Assembly (NCBI GenBank): GCA_019694435.1
Contig: JAIBBZ010000011.1
Span: 62,001 to 126,000, forward strand
Length of the DNA stretch: 64,000 nucleotides
From: Pirellulales bacterium
Lineage (GTDB): Bacteria; Planctomycetota; Planctomycetia; Pirellulales; JAEUIK01
Reading direction: 5' to 3'
The position numbers were made by a program, and so were the translations under genes. Below are positions 52,848 to 62,400 of this stretch, one piece after another. Within the stretch, counting starts at the first letter, position 1, and each line of letters starts with the position of its first letter. The notes under the pieces are model-generated. The model had not been told where the DNA came from, made no database searches, and saw only the letters and a list, made by a program, of their open reading frames with translations.

Positions 52848-53498
52848 AGGGTAGAAGTCGCAGCCGTGCGTTTCCGCTGGCACAAACACAGCGTTTGTCA
52901 CTCGGTGTGCTTCGCAGAAATCCTTGAATCGCTCCGTCGCGACAAAGTCACTGCTCGCTCGCGGAATAAAGATATCTTCGCCGCCCCAGGTGCCCTCTTC
53001 GAGCACGGTTCCTTTCTGTCGCAGGAAGGTCGCCCGGCTTTTGTCCAGTCGGCAAGTCGGGCAGATGTCGGGGGTGCGATCCCACTCTTTGCCCGACGCA
53101 GCCGGATCGACGGCCGCAGTACCGCGAATGACGTCCGCCTTGAAATAATCCGGCGGTTCGCCGCTGATCCTTCGATGGTGCCGAATCTTGGCGAGCTCGA
53201 CGAGATTAAAGCCGCTGAGTCCGACGAGGTCGTGCAATTCCCAGAGTGCCTTAAACCTCAGGGAGACCAAGAAGCTGACGCCGCCGCCTGCAAACGCAAA
53301 ATCACCAAACTCCCTGCCCCAGGTTTCGAGCTCCACTCGGTAAGGAGGAAGCCACTGTCGCAGCCCAATAATATTTCCACATTCTGGGCAGCGGGGCGCA
53401 TCGCCGTATCGAGTGCCTTCGGCCGTCAACGCCTCGGTTCCCGCGAGTCGCTCTTGCGGGGTATCGATATTCGACCGCCGTAGCACGAAGAACTTCAT
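52836..53498 (-). CDS. SitI6-like double-CXXCG immunity protein
   Basis: This 220-residue protein contains CPECGNIIGLRQWLPP (about 36-51) and the second zinc pair CPTCRLDK (about 147-154), the pattern of the double-CXXCG family that includes myxobacterial SitI6 immunity proteins. It begins at the ATG overlapping the stop of the degenerate SitA6-like tip (ATGA), so the pair was translationally coupled. SitI6 proteins protect siblings from the cognate toxin. The gene looks intact although its toxin is broken. Confidence 0.75.
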   Translation of the reverse strand: MKFFVLRRSNIDTPQERLAGTEALTAEGTRYGDAPRCPECGNIIGLRQWLPPYRVELETWGREFGDFAFAGGGVSFLVSLRFKALWELHDLVGLSGFNLVELAKIRHHRRISGEPPDYFKADVIRGTAAVDPAASGKEWDRTPDICPTCRLDKSRATFLRQKGTVLEEGTWGGEDIFIPRASSDFVATERFKDFCEAHRVTNAVFVPAETHGCDFYPVAK

Positions 53499-53937
53499 TG
53501 CGGCAATCCGTTAGGAAACCGTTTTTTCAGATCAGGCCGCTCATAGAGTTGCCGCAACCAATTCTCGAATTGCTCCGCGGTAGCACTGGCGTTATCGGAG
53601 CTCTCCTACCAAGCGACGACTTCGCAATCCAGCTCGCGATGCCATCTTTGATATCCATAGTGGGCTGCGGCGTCTGCCGCTTGCGTTGTGAATCGCGAAT
53701 CGCGAGCCAAGTATCGGCCGGCAAGACTTTGATGCTTCTCAAGCGCGGCGGGTGATCATGGCGAACTGGCCGGCCAGATTGTAGGTGAAGTCGGCCCGTT
53801 TGTCGGAGACGGCGTTGCCGTGCTGCTTGAGTTGCTTGAGCCGGTCGAGGTTGTCGTAGACGTAGTCGTTGGTCACGTCGGCCGTGCCACCGAGCGTCGC
53901 GGCCAATTGCGTGCAATTGGCGGCGCGGTCGTACTAC
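53495..53937 (-). pseudogene. displaced RHS module 2: truncated RHS core with broken SitA6-like toxin tip
   Basis: A short RHS piece (TQLAATLGGTADVTNDYVYD, ending QFAMITRRA) is joined out of frame to a tip reading LEKHQSLAGRYLARDSRFTT, then HYGYQRWHRELDCEVVAW. A TAG follows, then SATAEQFENWLRQLYERPDL and KKRFPNGLPQ. The YQ.WHRELD..V..W and QFE.WLR.LY.RP....FPNG pattern is that of SitA6-type polymorphic toxins. The frameshift at the junction and the TAG make it nonfunctional. The next gene is the matching immunity family. Confidence 0.65.
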
Positions 53938-54006
53938 CAGTGAACCTGATGCGCCGCACCTCTTTCAAGGCGACCGCGGTGCCGCTCCGGCACGCCAAAC
54001 AGAAGC

Positions 54007-54555
54007 CTACTCGCCGGGACTCAGCACTACCTTCGTAAATGCGCAGCCGGATATTTGTGCAAATTCAAATGCAGATCGCAATCTCTCCGTGACCATCGTG
54101 CGACATTGATCTTCGGCGAAGAACAGGTCGTACGGCGGGATCGCCGTTGCGTCAACCACCCGGTCAATAACGTTAAAAATAATGTGAGGCGCGGAGTCGT
54201 AATACGTAATGGTCGATCGCACGCGATCAATAACGGGCCAAAACCGGTTTGCAAATCCGTAAGAATAGTCGTTGGCGAGCAACTGTGTGTCATGCATAAC
54301 AGAGGCGCGAATAAACCAGACTGCCGGGTCCACTCGCAAACCACGCACGATATTCATTACCCGATGGCTGAGCAATAACTCTAGGCTTACGTTGATACAG
54401 TCGGCCAGCTTGCGGTGATGTGGATGCAGGTGTGCAATGACGTGTGCTGGCATCTTGTCCAATGGCGTTGTGAATACGTTAAATCCGCTTCCAGATTCAT
54501 CTACTGGAATATATGACATGCACGCGGTGGTCGACTTCATGACATACCAGCTCAT
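54007..54555 (-). CDS. putative Imm11-like immunity protein of displaced RHS module 1
   Basis: This 182-residue protein has an N-terminus with MSWYVMKSTTACMSYIPVDE. Its C-terminus PPYDLFFAEDQCRTMVTERL, RSAFEFAQISGCAFTKVVLS resembles the end of Imm11/DUF1629-type proteins, where a helix precedes a final F-x-K/P strand. It lies 14 bp after the AHH toxin tip. Immunity by context is likely; the family call is tentative. Confidence 0.65.
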   Translation of the reverse strand: MSWYVMKSTTACMSYIPVDESGSGFNVFTTPLDKMPAHVIAHLHPHHRKLADCINVSLELLLSHRVMNIVRGLRVDPAVWFIRASVMHDTQLLANDYSYGFANRFWPVIDRVRSTITYYDSAPHIIFNVIDRVVDATAIPPYDLFFAEDQCRTMVTERLRSAFEFAQISGCAFTKVVLSPGE

Positions 54556-54568
54556 GTCGCAACGCGCC

Positions 54569-55873
54569 TCAAAAGCTGTACGGAGGAAAGGGGGGTAAGC
54601 CCGTTTCGGGATCCAGGCCGCCGTCGTACTTGTCTAGCCCCAAGCTGTGCCGCAAATTCATCAGCTCGATCATTGTGTCTACGGGATTGAACGAGTCTAT
54701 CGCAAGCCCTGATAGCCAGCCCCCCCAGCTGTCGGTGTTAAAATAGTGGCTCGCTGTAAGCGGCGCCGTTATCCGCATGCACTCATCGTGCGTACTCTCT
54801 TGCCTGACCGCCACGAGTCCGGCGATGCTCAACACCTCGCCGCTTGCAAGGCGATCGCGATCGGCCTGACTGAGAGCGATTGTGCCATTTTGAAGTCCTT
54901 CACGGATGTCTTGTACAAGAGTGTCAACATGCGACTTTGCTATATCGCCGGTAATTTGGCCAGTGCTATGTTCTTTCTGGATTTGGCGCAAGCGTTCACG
55001 TACCATATCTGCATATTCGTCGAGGTGCCGCCCTTCGTGTAGGCTTGCATGACCAGCGACCCCCGCCGCGCGACCGGCGTTGTTGGGTAGAGCAATAAGA
55101 TTCGCAGCGCAGTTGGCCCTAAATCCAATGTTCGTGAGCCACTGTCCAAGGTCTCGTTCGTTAAACACCGAGCTCGGAACAATGTGATGTATCTGATACA
55201 GGTGGCGCACCGAGCGATCTACGAGTTCCTGCACGATTTCTAAGAACGGAGACTTGAGTCCGCTCGGATCCACCAGCAGTGTCGGCTGATTCCCCACATA
55301 CCGAATCAGATTCGCATCCCCCGCGGCGAAGCCGAGGGGGTCTTCGCTCATCCAGCGGCCGGCGTGGGGGCTGTACCAGCGTGCTCGATTGTACTGCTGG
55401 CCGGTGGCCGAGTCATATTCGCGGCCGGTGAACTGGTAGCGGGTCAGGTAGTTTTGATCGACCGGCGAGCCGAAGGCGTCGTAGACCTGGTGGCCGCCGA
55501 CCACGGTCCGCCCGGCCGCGGCGTCCCAGCGGACCAGGTCGTGCGTCGAGTTCAGGTGGTCGCCGAGGAGCCAATACGTCTCGCCGCCAACGTTTTCTTG
55601 GGCCAGCACCTGATCGACCGCCGGACCGTGCAGGTAGCGGCGGGCCAGCGCAGGCAGCGCCGCCCCGTTGGCGTCCGAGTCGGTGAAGTCCAGCAGCACG
55701 TCGTCGCCGTCGTAGACGTACAGCTCGCGCGACTCGGGATTGAGATCGCCATTGGTGTCGAGGTCGCGGCGCACGCGGCGATTGAACACGTCGTAGGCGT
55801 AGAGCACCGTCTTGACCGCCGTGCCCGAGCTGTTGCGGTACTCGACCGCCGTCAGCCGGTTGCGGTGGTCCCG
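54569..55873 (-). pseudogene. displaced RHS module 1: RHS core fragment with AHH nuclease toxin tip
   Basis: The RHS frame begins after a TAG near 55875 (DHRNRLTAVEYRNSSGTAVK) with no start site; the first usable start would be an internal GTG at 55807. After GRWMSEDPLGFAAGDANLIR comes a tip with HLYQIHHIVPSSVFNERDLG, NLIALPNNAGRAAGVAGHAS and HEGRHLDEYADMVRERL. That is the A-HH HNH-type nuclease motif known from polymorphic toxins. About 150 residues follow the nuclease core. The cognate immunity gene is directly downstream. Confidence 0.82.
55383..55803. repeat. RHS direct repeat, copy in module 1
   Basis: About 421 bp match 57213-57633 and 50214-50634 almost base for base. The identity ends at the point where module 1 switches to a different upstream RHS variant. 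Confidence 0.75.
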
Positions 55874-55965
55874 TTCCTAGGCTGGACCAAGATGAACTAT
55901 ACGCACTGCATGCGCGACTTTATCAGTTCAGTCCCGGCTGCCTGGATCAATGCAATTGCTACGAA

Positions 55966-56424
55966 TCAGTTGGCATCGCGTTGTGTCGTTTCGCCTTTGG
56001 TCCCACAGCATTTGAGGCAATGGCGCCACAATGCCAATGGACTCGCTGCAACTAGAATCAACGCAGCCGTTCCAATTGCAAGTGAAACCGGCTTGTATGC
56101 AATGACACCTGCGTCATATGAAATGATAGGCCGCCCTGTCGATTCGCTGGATCGCGTTTCCACAAGTGTCATCTTAAAGAAGGTTGAGTCAATTACACAC
56201 GGACGACTTGATGCGTCATGGTCGCTTTTGACCCAGGCTCCATACTCGACGGTACGCCCCACTAGCTGTTGACTGATCGGATCATAGTGTCGTTGAAACT
56301 CAAAGGATGGCTCGATCAGCATAAGCAGCAGCCCCAATGCCATTGTGGACAGTGCGCCGGCAAGCAGTAATGGGCTAATCACAAATAGCATGGCGATTGC
56401 TGCTGGGTTCTTTTTTGCAGGCAT
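55966..56424 (-). CDS. putative membrane immunity protein of the main RHS toxin
   Basis: This 152-residue protein has two hydrophobic segments (AIAMLFVISPLLLAGALSTM, about 9-37, and SLAIGTAALILVAASPLALW, about 113-132) and a soluble domain between them (EPSFEFQRHYDPISQQLVGR). It starts 64 bp downstream of the main RHS stop, the usual place for the cognate immunity gene. A membrane location suits a toxin acting at the envelope. No family recognised. Confidence 0.6.
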   Translation of the reverse strand: MPAKKNPAAIAMLFVISPLLLAGALSTMALGLLLMLIEPSFEFQRHYDPISQQLVGRTVEYGAWVKSDHDASSRPCVIDSTFFKMTLVETRSSESTGRPIISYDAGVIAYKPVSLAIGTAALILVAASPLALWRHCLKCCGTKGETTQRDAN

Positions 56425-56488
56425 GTGCCATTCTGCAACTTGTGCATTCCTTGGCCGGGTGTTTTGGCCGGGGCAAAGGCGTCTTCGT

Positions 56489-59400
56489 CTACCAAATTAT
56501 TGGAATATGGTCATAGTCGGGTGGTCTGCGATGACCGTGCTCGTCGAATTTCTGCTTTGTTGCATTTTTAAGATCATTTCCCGAAGCAATTGCCTGCTGC
56601 CACCAATCGTATCCGACATATTGATCAACTGCAATGTCTACGAAATCATTGCAATTGTTATACGCGCCGTTGTACCAGCTCCATGTTCCTAAACCATTGA
56701 ATCGAGCTGAGTCGTCGAGAACCGAGTCTGTGTAATTCGAATTGTAAATCCAGTCATAGAGCCAGTCTCGGTTTTGGCCAATCTGCGTTAAAAGCCAGTC
56801 CAGGAGCCTGTTGTCATCGAACGAGCTGCCAACAATCCGCTGTGCTGGCATAACTCCATGGTTGTCGGGCGTCGCTGTAAACGTCAATAGTATGCGTCCT
56901 GGCTTGCCGACTACTCCGGCCCATGCGTCCATTGGCGGACCCAACCCGCATATTGTGTCGCCACCTTCTCCTAGGTAGCCGGACGCATAAAACTCGGCCC
57001 TCAGGAATCCCATTCTGTTTCCCCATCTGTCCCAAACATCGAACACGATGCTGCCGTGCGTACCGGAAACGTCAACTCCCGCGTCGAGTCCCGAAGGATC
57101 GAGGCCATCGGTCGGCGCGTTGCCCACGTACCGATTGAGATTCGCATCGCCTGCGGCGAAGCCGATCGGGTCCTCGCTGATCCACCTTCCGGTCTTCGCG
57201 TTGTACCAGCGTGCTCGATTGTACTGCTGGCCGGTCGCGGAGTCATATTCGCGGCCGGTGAACTGGTAGCGGGTCAGGTAGGCTTGGTCGACCGGCGTGC
57301 CGAAGGCGTCGTAGACCTGGTGGCCGGCGACCGCCGTGCGCCCGGCCGCCGTGTCCCAGCGGACCAGGTCGTGCGTCGAGTTCAGGTGATCGCCGAGGAG
57401 CCAATACGTCTCGCCGCCGACGTTTTCCTGGGCCAGCACCTGATCGACCGCCGGGCCATGCAGGTAGCGGCGGGCCAGCGCGGGCAGCGCCGCCCCGTTG
57501 GCGTCCGAGTCGGTGAAGTCCAACAGCACGTCGTCGCCGTCGTAGACATACAGCTCGCGCGACTCGGCAGTGAAGTCGCCCGTCGTGTCCAGATCGCGGC
57601 GCACACGGCGATTGAAGACGTCGTAGGCGTTGATCTCCACCAGGGTCGGCGTGGCGCCCACGCTGGGCCGATTGACCACGGCCGCCAGGCGGTTGCGGTG
57701 ATCCCAGGCATACTCCTGCCGCGCACCGGTGGCGATCGTCGTGCGGCTGAGCAGGTTGCCTTCGTCGTCGTAGGTGTAGCTGTAGGTCCCGTCGTTCGTC
57801 AGGCGATTGTTGGCGCCGATGGTCGCGGCCACGCCGTTGGTTGCGGTGCGGTTGCCGTTCTTGTCATAGGCGTAGGTCTGCGTGGTGACGGTGAACGGCG
57901 TCGGAATGGTCTCGACGACGCTCGTCAACTGGCCGCGGCTGTCGTAGCCATAATCGCGGTCCCGGCCGGTGTAATAGAGCCCGTCGATCGTCACGCGATC
58001 GTCATGGGCCGTGAGCCGGTTGGCCCGGTCGTACGCGAAATTGTGGACGAACGACAGCGCGCCGACGGGCTGTGACTTCTGGTGGCTGAGGCTCGTGAGC
58101 CGGCCGGCGCCGTCGTAGGCGTAGGTGCTGGTGACCACCGTCGGGCTGGCGTCGAGCAAGCCGGCGCGGCGGGTGATCGTGTCGAACTGGCCGGCGAGGT
58201 TGTAGGTGAAGTCGGCCCGTTTGTCCGCGACGGCGTTGCCACCGGCGATACCGTGCTGCTTGAGTTGCTTGAGCCGGTCGAGGTTGTCGTAGACGTAGTC
58301 GTTGGTCACGTCGGCCGTGCCACCGAGCGTCGCGGCCAATTGCGTGCGGTTGCCGGCGCGGTCGTATTGCGAGCCTAAGACCACCTGCAGTGACTCGGTA
58401 GGCGTCTTGAGCAGGCCGGCCAGCGTGCTGGTGACCGTCTGGACCCGATCGAGGCGGTCGTACGCGTAGCTATAAGTGGCCACGATGTCCGAGCCGGTCG
58501 TCAAACGATCGGCCAGGTCGTAGCCGTAGTTGATCGTGTGCTGCAGCGCGCCGGAGATCTTCCAGCGCTCCTGGGTCATCCGGTCGAGGGCGTCGTAATC
58601 GTACTCGGTAATGAGGCCGCGCCGATCGGTCAATTGCTTGAGGTTGCCGGCGCGGTCGTATTGGTACTGCCGAGTCTTGTTGAGTTCGTTGGTCTCGATC
58701 TTGACGCGGTTGAGGCGGTCGTAGGTCCAGGTCGTGTCGTTGTTTTCAGCATCGGTGAGCTGGGTGAGGTTGCCGTTAAAGTCGTACTTGAAGGTCGTGG
58801 GGTCGTTGTTGGCGTCGATCTCCTTCGTACGGCGGAACAGGTGGTCGTACTCGTAGGCGGTGGCATGCCCCAGGGCATCGGTCATAGAGAGTACGTTGCC
58901 CATCCGGTCGTACGTGTAGGCTGTATAGGCCGCCAGGAGCGAGCCGGCGCCATCCGGATCGGGCTCGGTCTGCTGCTTGAGCCGGCCCACGAAGTCGTAG
59001 GCGTAGGTCGTCGTGCGGCTCATGGGGTCGGTGCTGCTGGTCATCTGGCTGGCGTCGTCGTAGGCGTAGGCCCATGACGGGCGCGTTCCGCCAGCGGCGG
59101 CGGCCGGCTCGAGCACGTTGGTCAAGCGATCGCGGTTGTCGTAGGTGTAGTCGGTGACGTGCGATTGTGGATCGGTGAGCTTCTTGAGATTGCCGAGCTT
59201 GTCGTACTCATAGCTCCAGACCGGCTGGTCGTTGCCGCCGGCAACACCGTCGGCGTCGGGCTCGGTAATACTGGTCATCCAACCGAGGTAGGGGTGATAG
59301 CCGTAGAGCGTGGTCCGGTTCAACGGCGCGTGCTCTTCTGTCAACTGATCGGCTGCGTCGTATACGTAGGTGTACGTGGGATGGCCCGCGCTGGCGCTGG

Positions 59401-62400
59401 GTTCCGGCAGTTTCACCTCAATTGTTCGCAGCCGCGTGTCGTAATTGTAAGTCGTCTGGCGATTCTCGGGATCGGTCACGGAGGTCAGCAGGTCAGCGTT
59501 GTCGTAGCCGTAGTTCCAGATGGGCTGATCGTTGCCTCCGGCAACGCCATCGGCGTCCGGCTCCTTGACCTGAATCAGTCGGTCGGCATTGTCGTAGAAG
59601 TATTCGGTGACAAAGCCGTTCGGATCCGTGACCGTCTTGAGTAGATCGTTGTCGTAATAAGTGTAGATCCATTGTGGGTTGGATGGATCGCTGGCATTGG
59701 GCTTGGCAAGTGTGACCGTGCCGATTCGATTGCGGTTGTCGTAGGTGTAGGACGTGACGTTCCCCTCGGCGTCCGTCATGCTGGTGATCCGGCCGCAGGC
59801 GCAATAGCCGTATTGCCAGATCGGCTGATTGTTGGTCGCCGGGTTGTTGTCGGGGTCGGGATCGATCCGCTTGGTGAGACGATCGAGGTTGTCGTAGAAG
59901 TACTCGGTGACGCGCCCCAGTTCATCGATGGACTTCTTAAGATTGCGCGTGCCCGAGTAGTACTCGAAGGTCGCGATCGCTTCGTCTGCCGTGTTCTTGG
60001 CAAACTTGATGGACTTGAGCAGGCCCTTGAGGGTCGCGTCGTCGCCGGCGTCCATGCCGTAGTAACGGTACTCATTTAGCCGGCCGAGGCCGTCGGTCAT
60101 CGTGAGGACCATGCCCGCAGGTATGCCTTGGGCGGCCGCCGTGTAGGTGTAGCTCGTCAACACGTCGTCGGTGATCGAGCCCAAAGAGTCCTGGCTACCG
60201 ACAACGCGCTGCTCGTGCAGCACATTGCCGTTGGAATCCAGGTGATAGACGGTCTTGCGGCCAAGCTCGTCGGTGAACGAAGTGACCTGATTGTATTGGC
60301 TGTCGTACGTCCACTCGCGTGCCGGGCTGCCGCCGTACTGCTCGGTGAGTTGCTTGCCCTTGGTGTTGTAAGTGTAGTCCACGACCGTGGCTTGACGGCC
60401 AGGTGATGCGCCATCGGGGTCGGGAAGTGTCAATTTGGTCAAGAGTCCGTTGGCATCGCGCTGAAAAGTCGTCGTATGCAGCAGCGGATCTTTCCAGGAT
60501 GTCGAATTGCCAAACCGGTCTGCCGTAAACGAACTGGTATGCAGCAATTCGTCGGTGATCGACGCCACGGGACTTGCCGCAGCCAAGGAAATGGGAGCGG
60601 GACTGCCCAGACTTCCCAGGCCCGACAGGAAGGCCAGATTTCGCGTCTGGATCGGATTGATCGACACGAAGGTGTTGTCATTGTTGATGATCTTCGTGAC
60701 TCGTCGTGCCGCATCGTACTCATAACTTGTGGAAACCCCGTGGGCCGGCGTTACCTTCTTGAGCAAATTCGTCGTGGGATAGTATTCGTAAACGGTTTCT
60801 AGCTGGATCAAGGGCTCGGTTGGGCCATCCGGATCGGGTGACTTGATGCGATCGACGCGCCCAAGTGCGTCGATCACCCAGTTGGTGGCCCGGCCGGCGT
60901 GATCGGTTGTCGTTTTGATCTTTCCGAATTGTGGCCCTGCGGCTGTTTCATAAGCATAACCGCGCACTTGGCCGAAAGGATCGACAACCGTCGACAGCTC
61001 GTCGACGACGGCATCATTGTCCGCATCGATGTAGGAATAGACCGTTTCGTTGCCATTACGATCCACGCGCTTCTGCAACAGACCAGCCGCGGAGAATTCG
61101 CGCCGCTCGCCCTCGGGGGAAGTCAGCGTGTACGAGCCGTCAATGTTTTTGATCAGCGTGTCAAACCAACTCGCAGGGGTTTTGTAGGTATTCCCTGATG
61201 CCTTTTCAAAGAACTTGGCAACCCCATTCCCCAACACCACACCGACGCCATCTTCGTCAGGGATCAAGAAATCGAGATCATCGACCCACCAACGAACCCC
61301 AAACTCGCTATTGAGGCGATTGACAATGACTCGCTTGCCGGTGAAGGTACTGGTGAACACCTGTTCGTTCAGGCCAGTCCCTGCATCGACGAACACGTAC
61401 GTGACGACCATCGTCCAGTCGTACACGCCTGTGGGCAAGTTGGTCGCGTCGACTTGGAGCGGAAAACGGAAACTGGTTGCCGTGCTGCCGACGGCGTCCT
61501 GGTAGTAAGCGGTGACAGTCGGCAAGTTACCAACACTGACCGATGCGTTCGAGGCAACCAAAACCCTGCCTGGCGTCGAAGGGATGTTTGAGCGTAAGGC
61601 GAAAATGGGATGCGGATTGGTGTCGCTTTGCGAACTCATTCCGCCGTACGAAGTGCCCGAAGTGCCGTTATTGGCGTCCACTCCGCTTTGCGATTCGCCG
61701 CATCCGCAGAGTTGGTCGTCCGTGGACGATTCCTCGTCATCATTCATGTCATCATCGATGATCTTCCCTCTGCCCTCCAGATCCCCCTCTTCGACGTTCT
61801 CGGGAATGGACAAGTCAACGTAAAAGTACTCGTCGAACTCAGGGACATCGTTGTACAGAATCTCGACAGGGAACTCGGCTTCCGTTTGATTGGGCGCGAA
61901 CGTGATCGGGTACTCAATTCGATGCCGGAAATCGTCGCCAGGCGCAAAGCCAATGGCCGGAGGATCAAGTGGATTGCCATTCCTGGTCGTGGCGATAACG
62001 GTGATCGGCGCCGAGAACGGCTGCGAGAGAGTCACGCGAAAAACCGCGTAGCCGACTGGATCGCCGGGGTCTCTTTCAAAGCCTACAGCGTCGCTAATAT
62101 TGACCGTGGGCGGGGTATCATTGTCCATGATGGTGCCCAGCCCCGTGTCATCGGCGATCGTCGCATTACCGGAGACGCCAGTTAGAATGAGCTCAAAGTA
62201 TTCCGTGTCCTCAATCGCCGAGTCGTCGATCAATTCAGCGTCAATCGTCTTCGACGTTTCGCCGACACCAAACACGATGGTCCCGCCGGAAGTTGCTCCG
62301 CCCCCTTGGCTGAGGCGGTAGTCGCTGATGTGAGTGGCAGAAGGCGTGGGCGGATTGGTACTGATCACCCATGTGACGCTAATGGGGCTGGTCGGCGGCG

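Noticed and set aside
50195-58075. Several long plus-strand open frames opposite the RHS genes (up to about 340 codons)
   Set aside because: They repeat at every RHS copy, lack ribosome sites and are explained as the antisense of conserved GC-rich YD-repeat codons.
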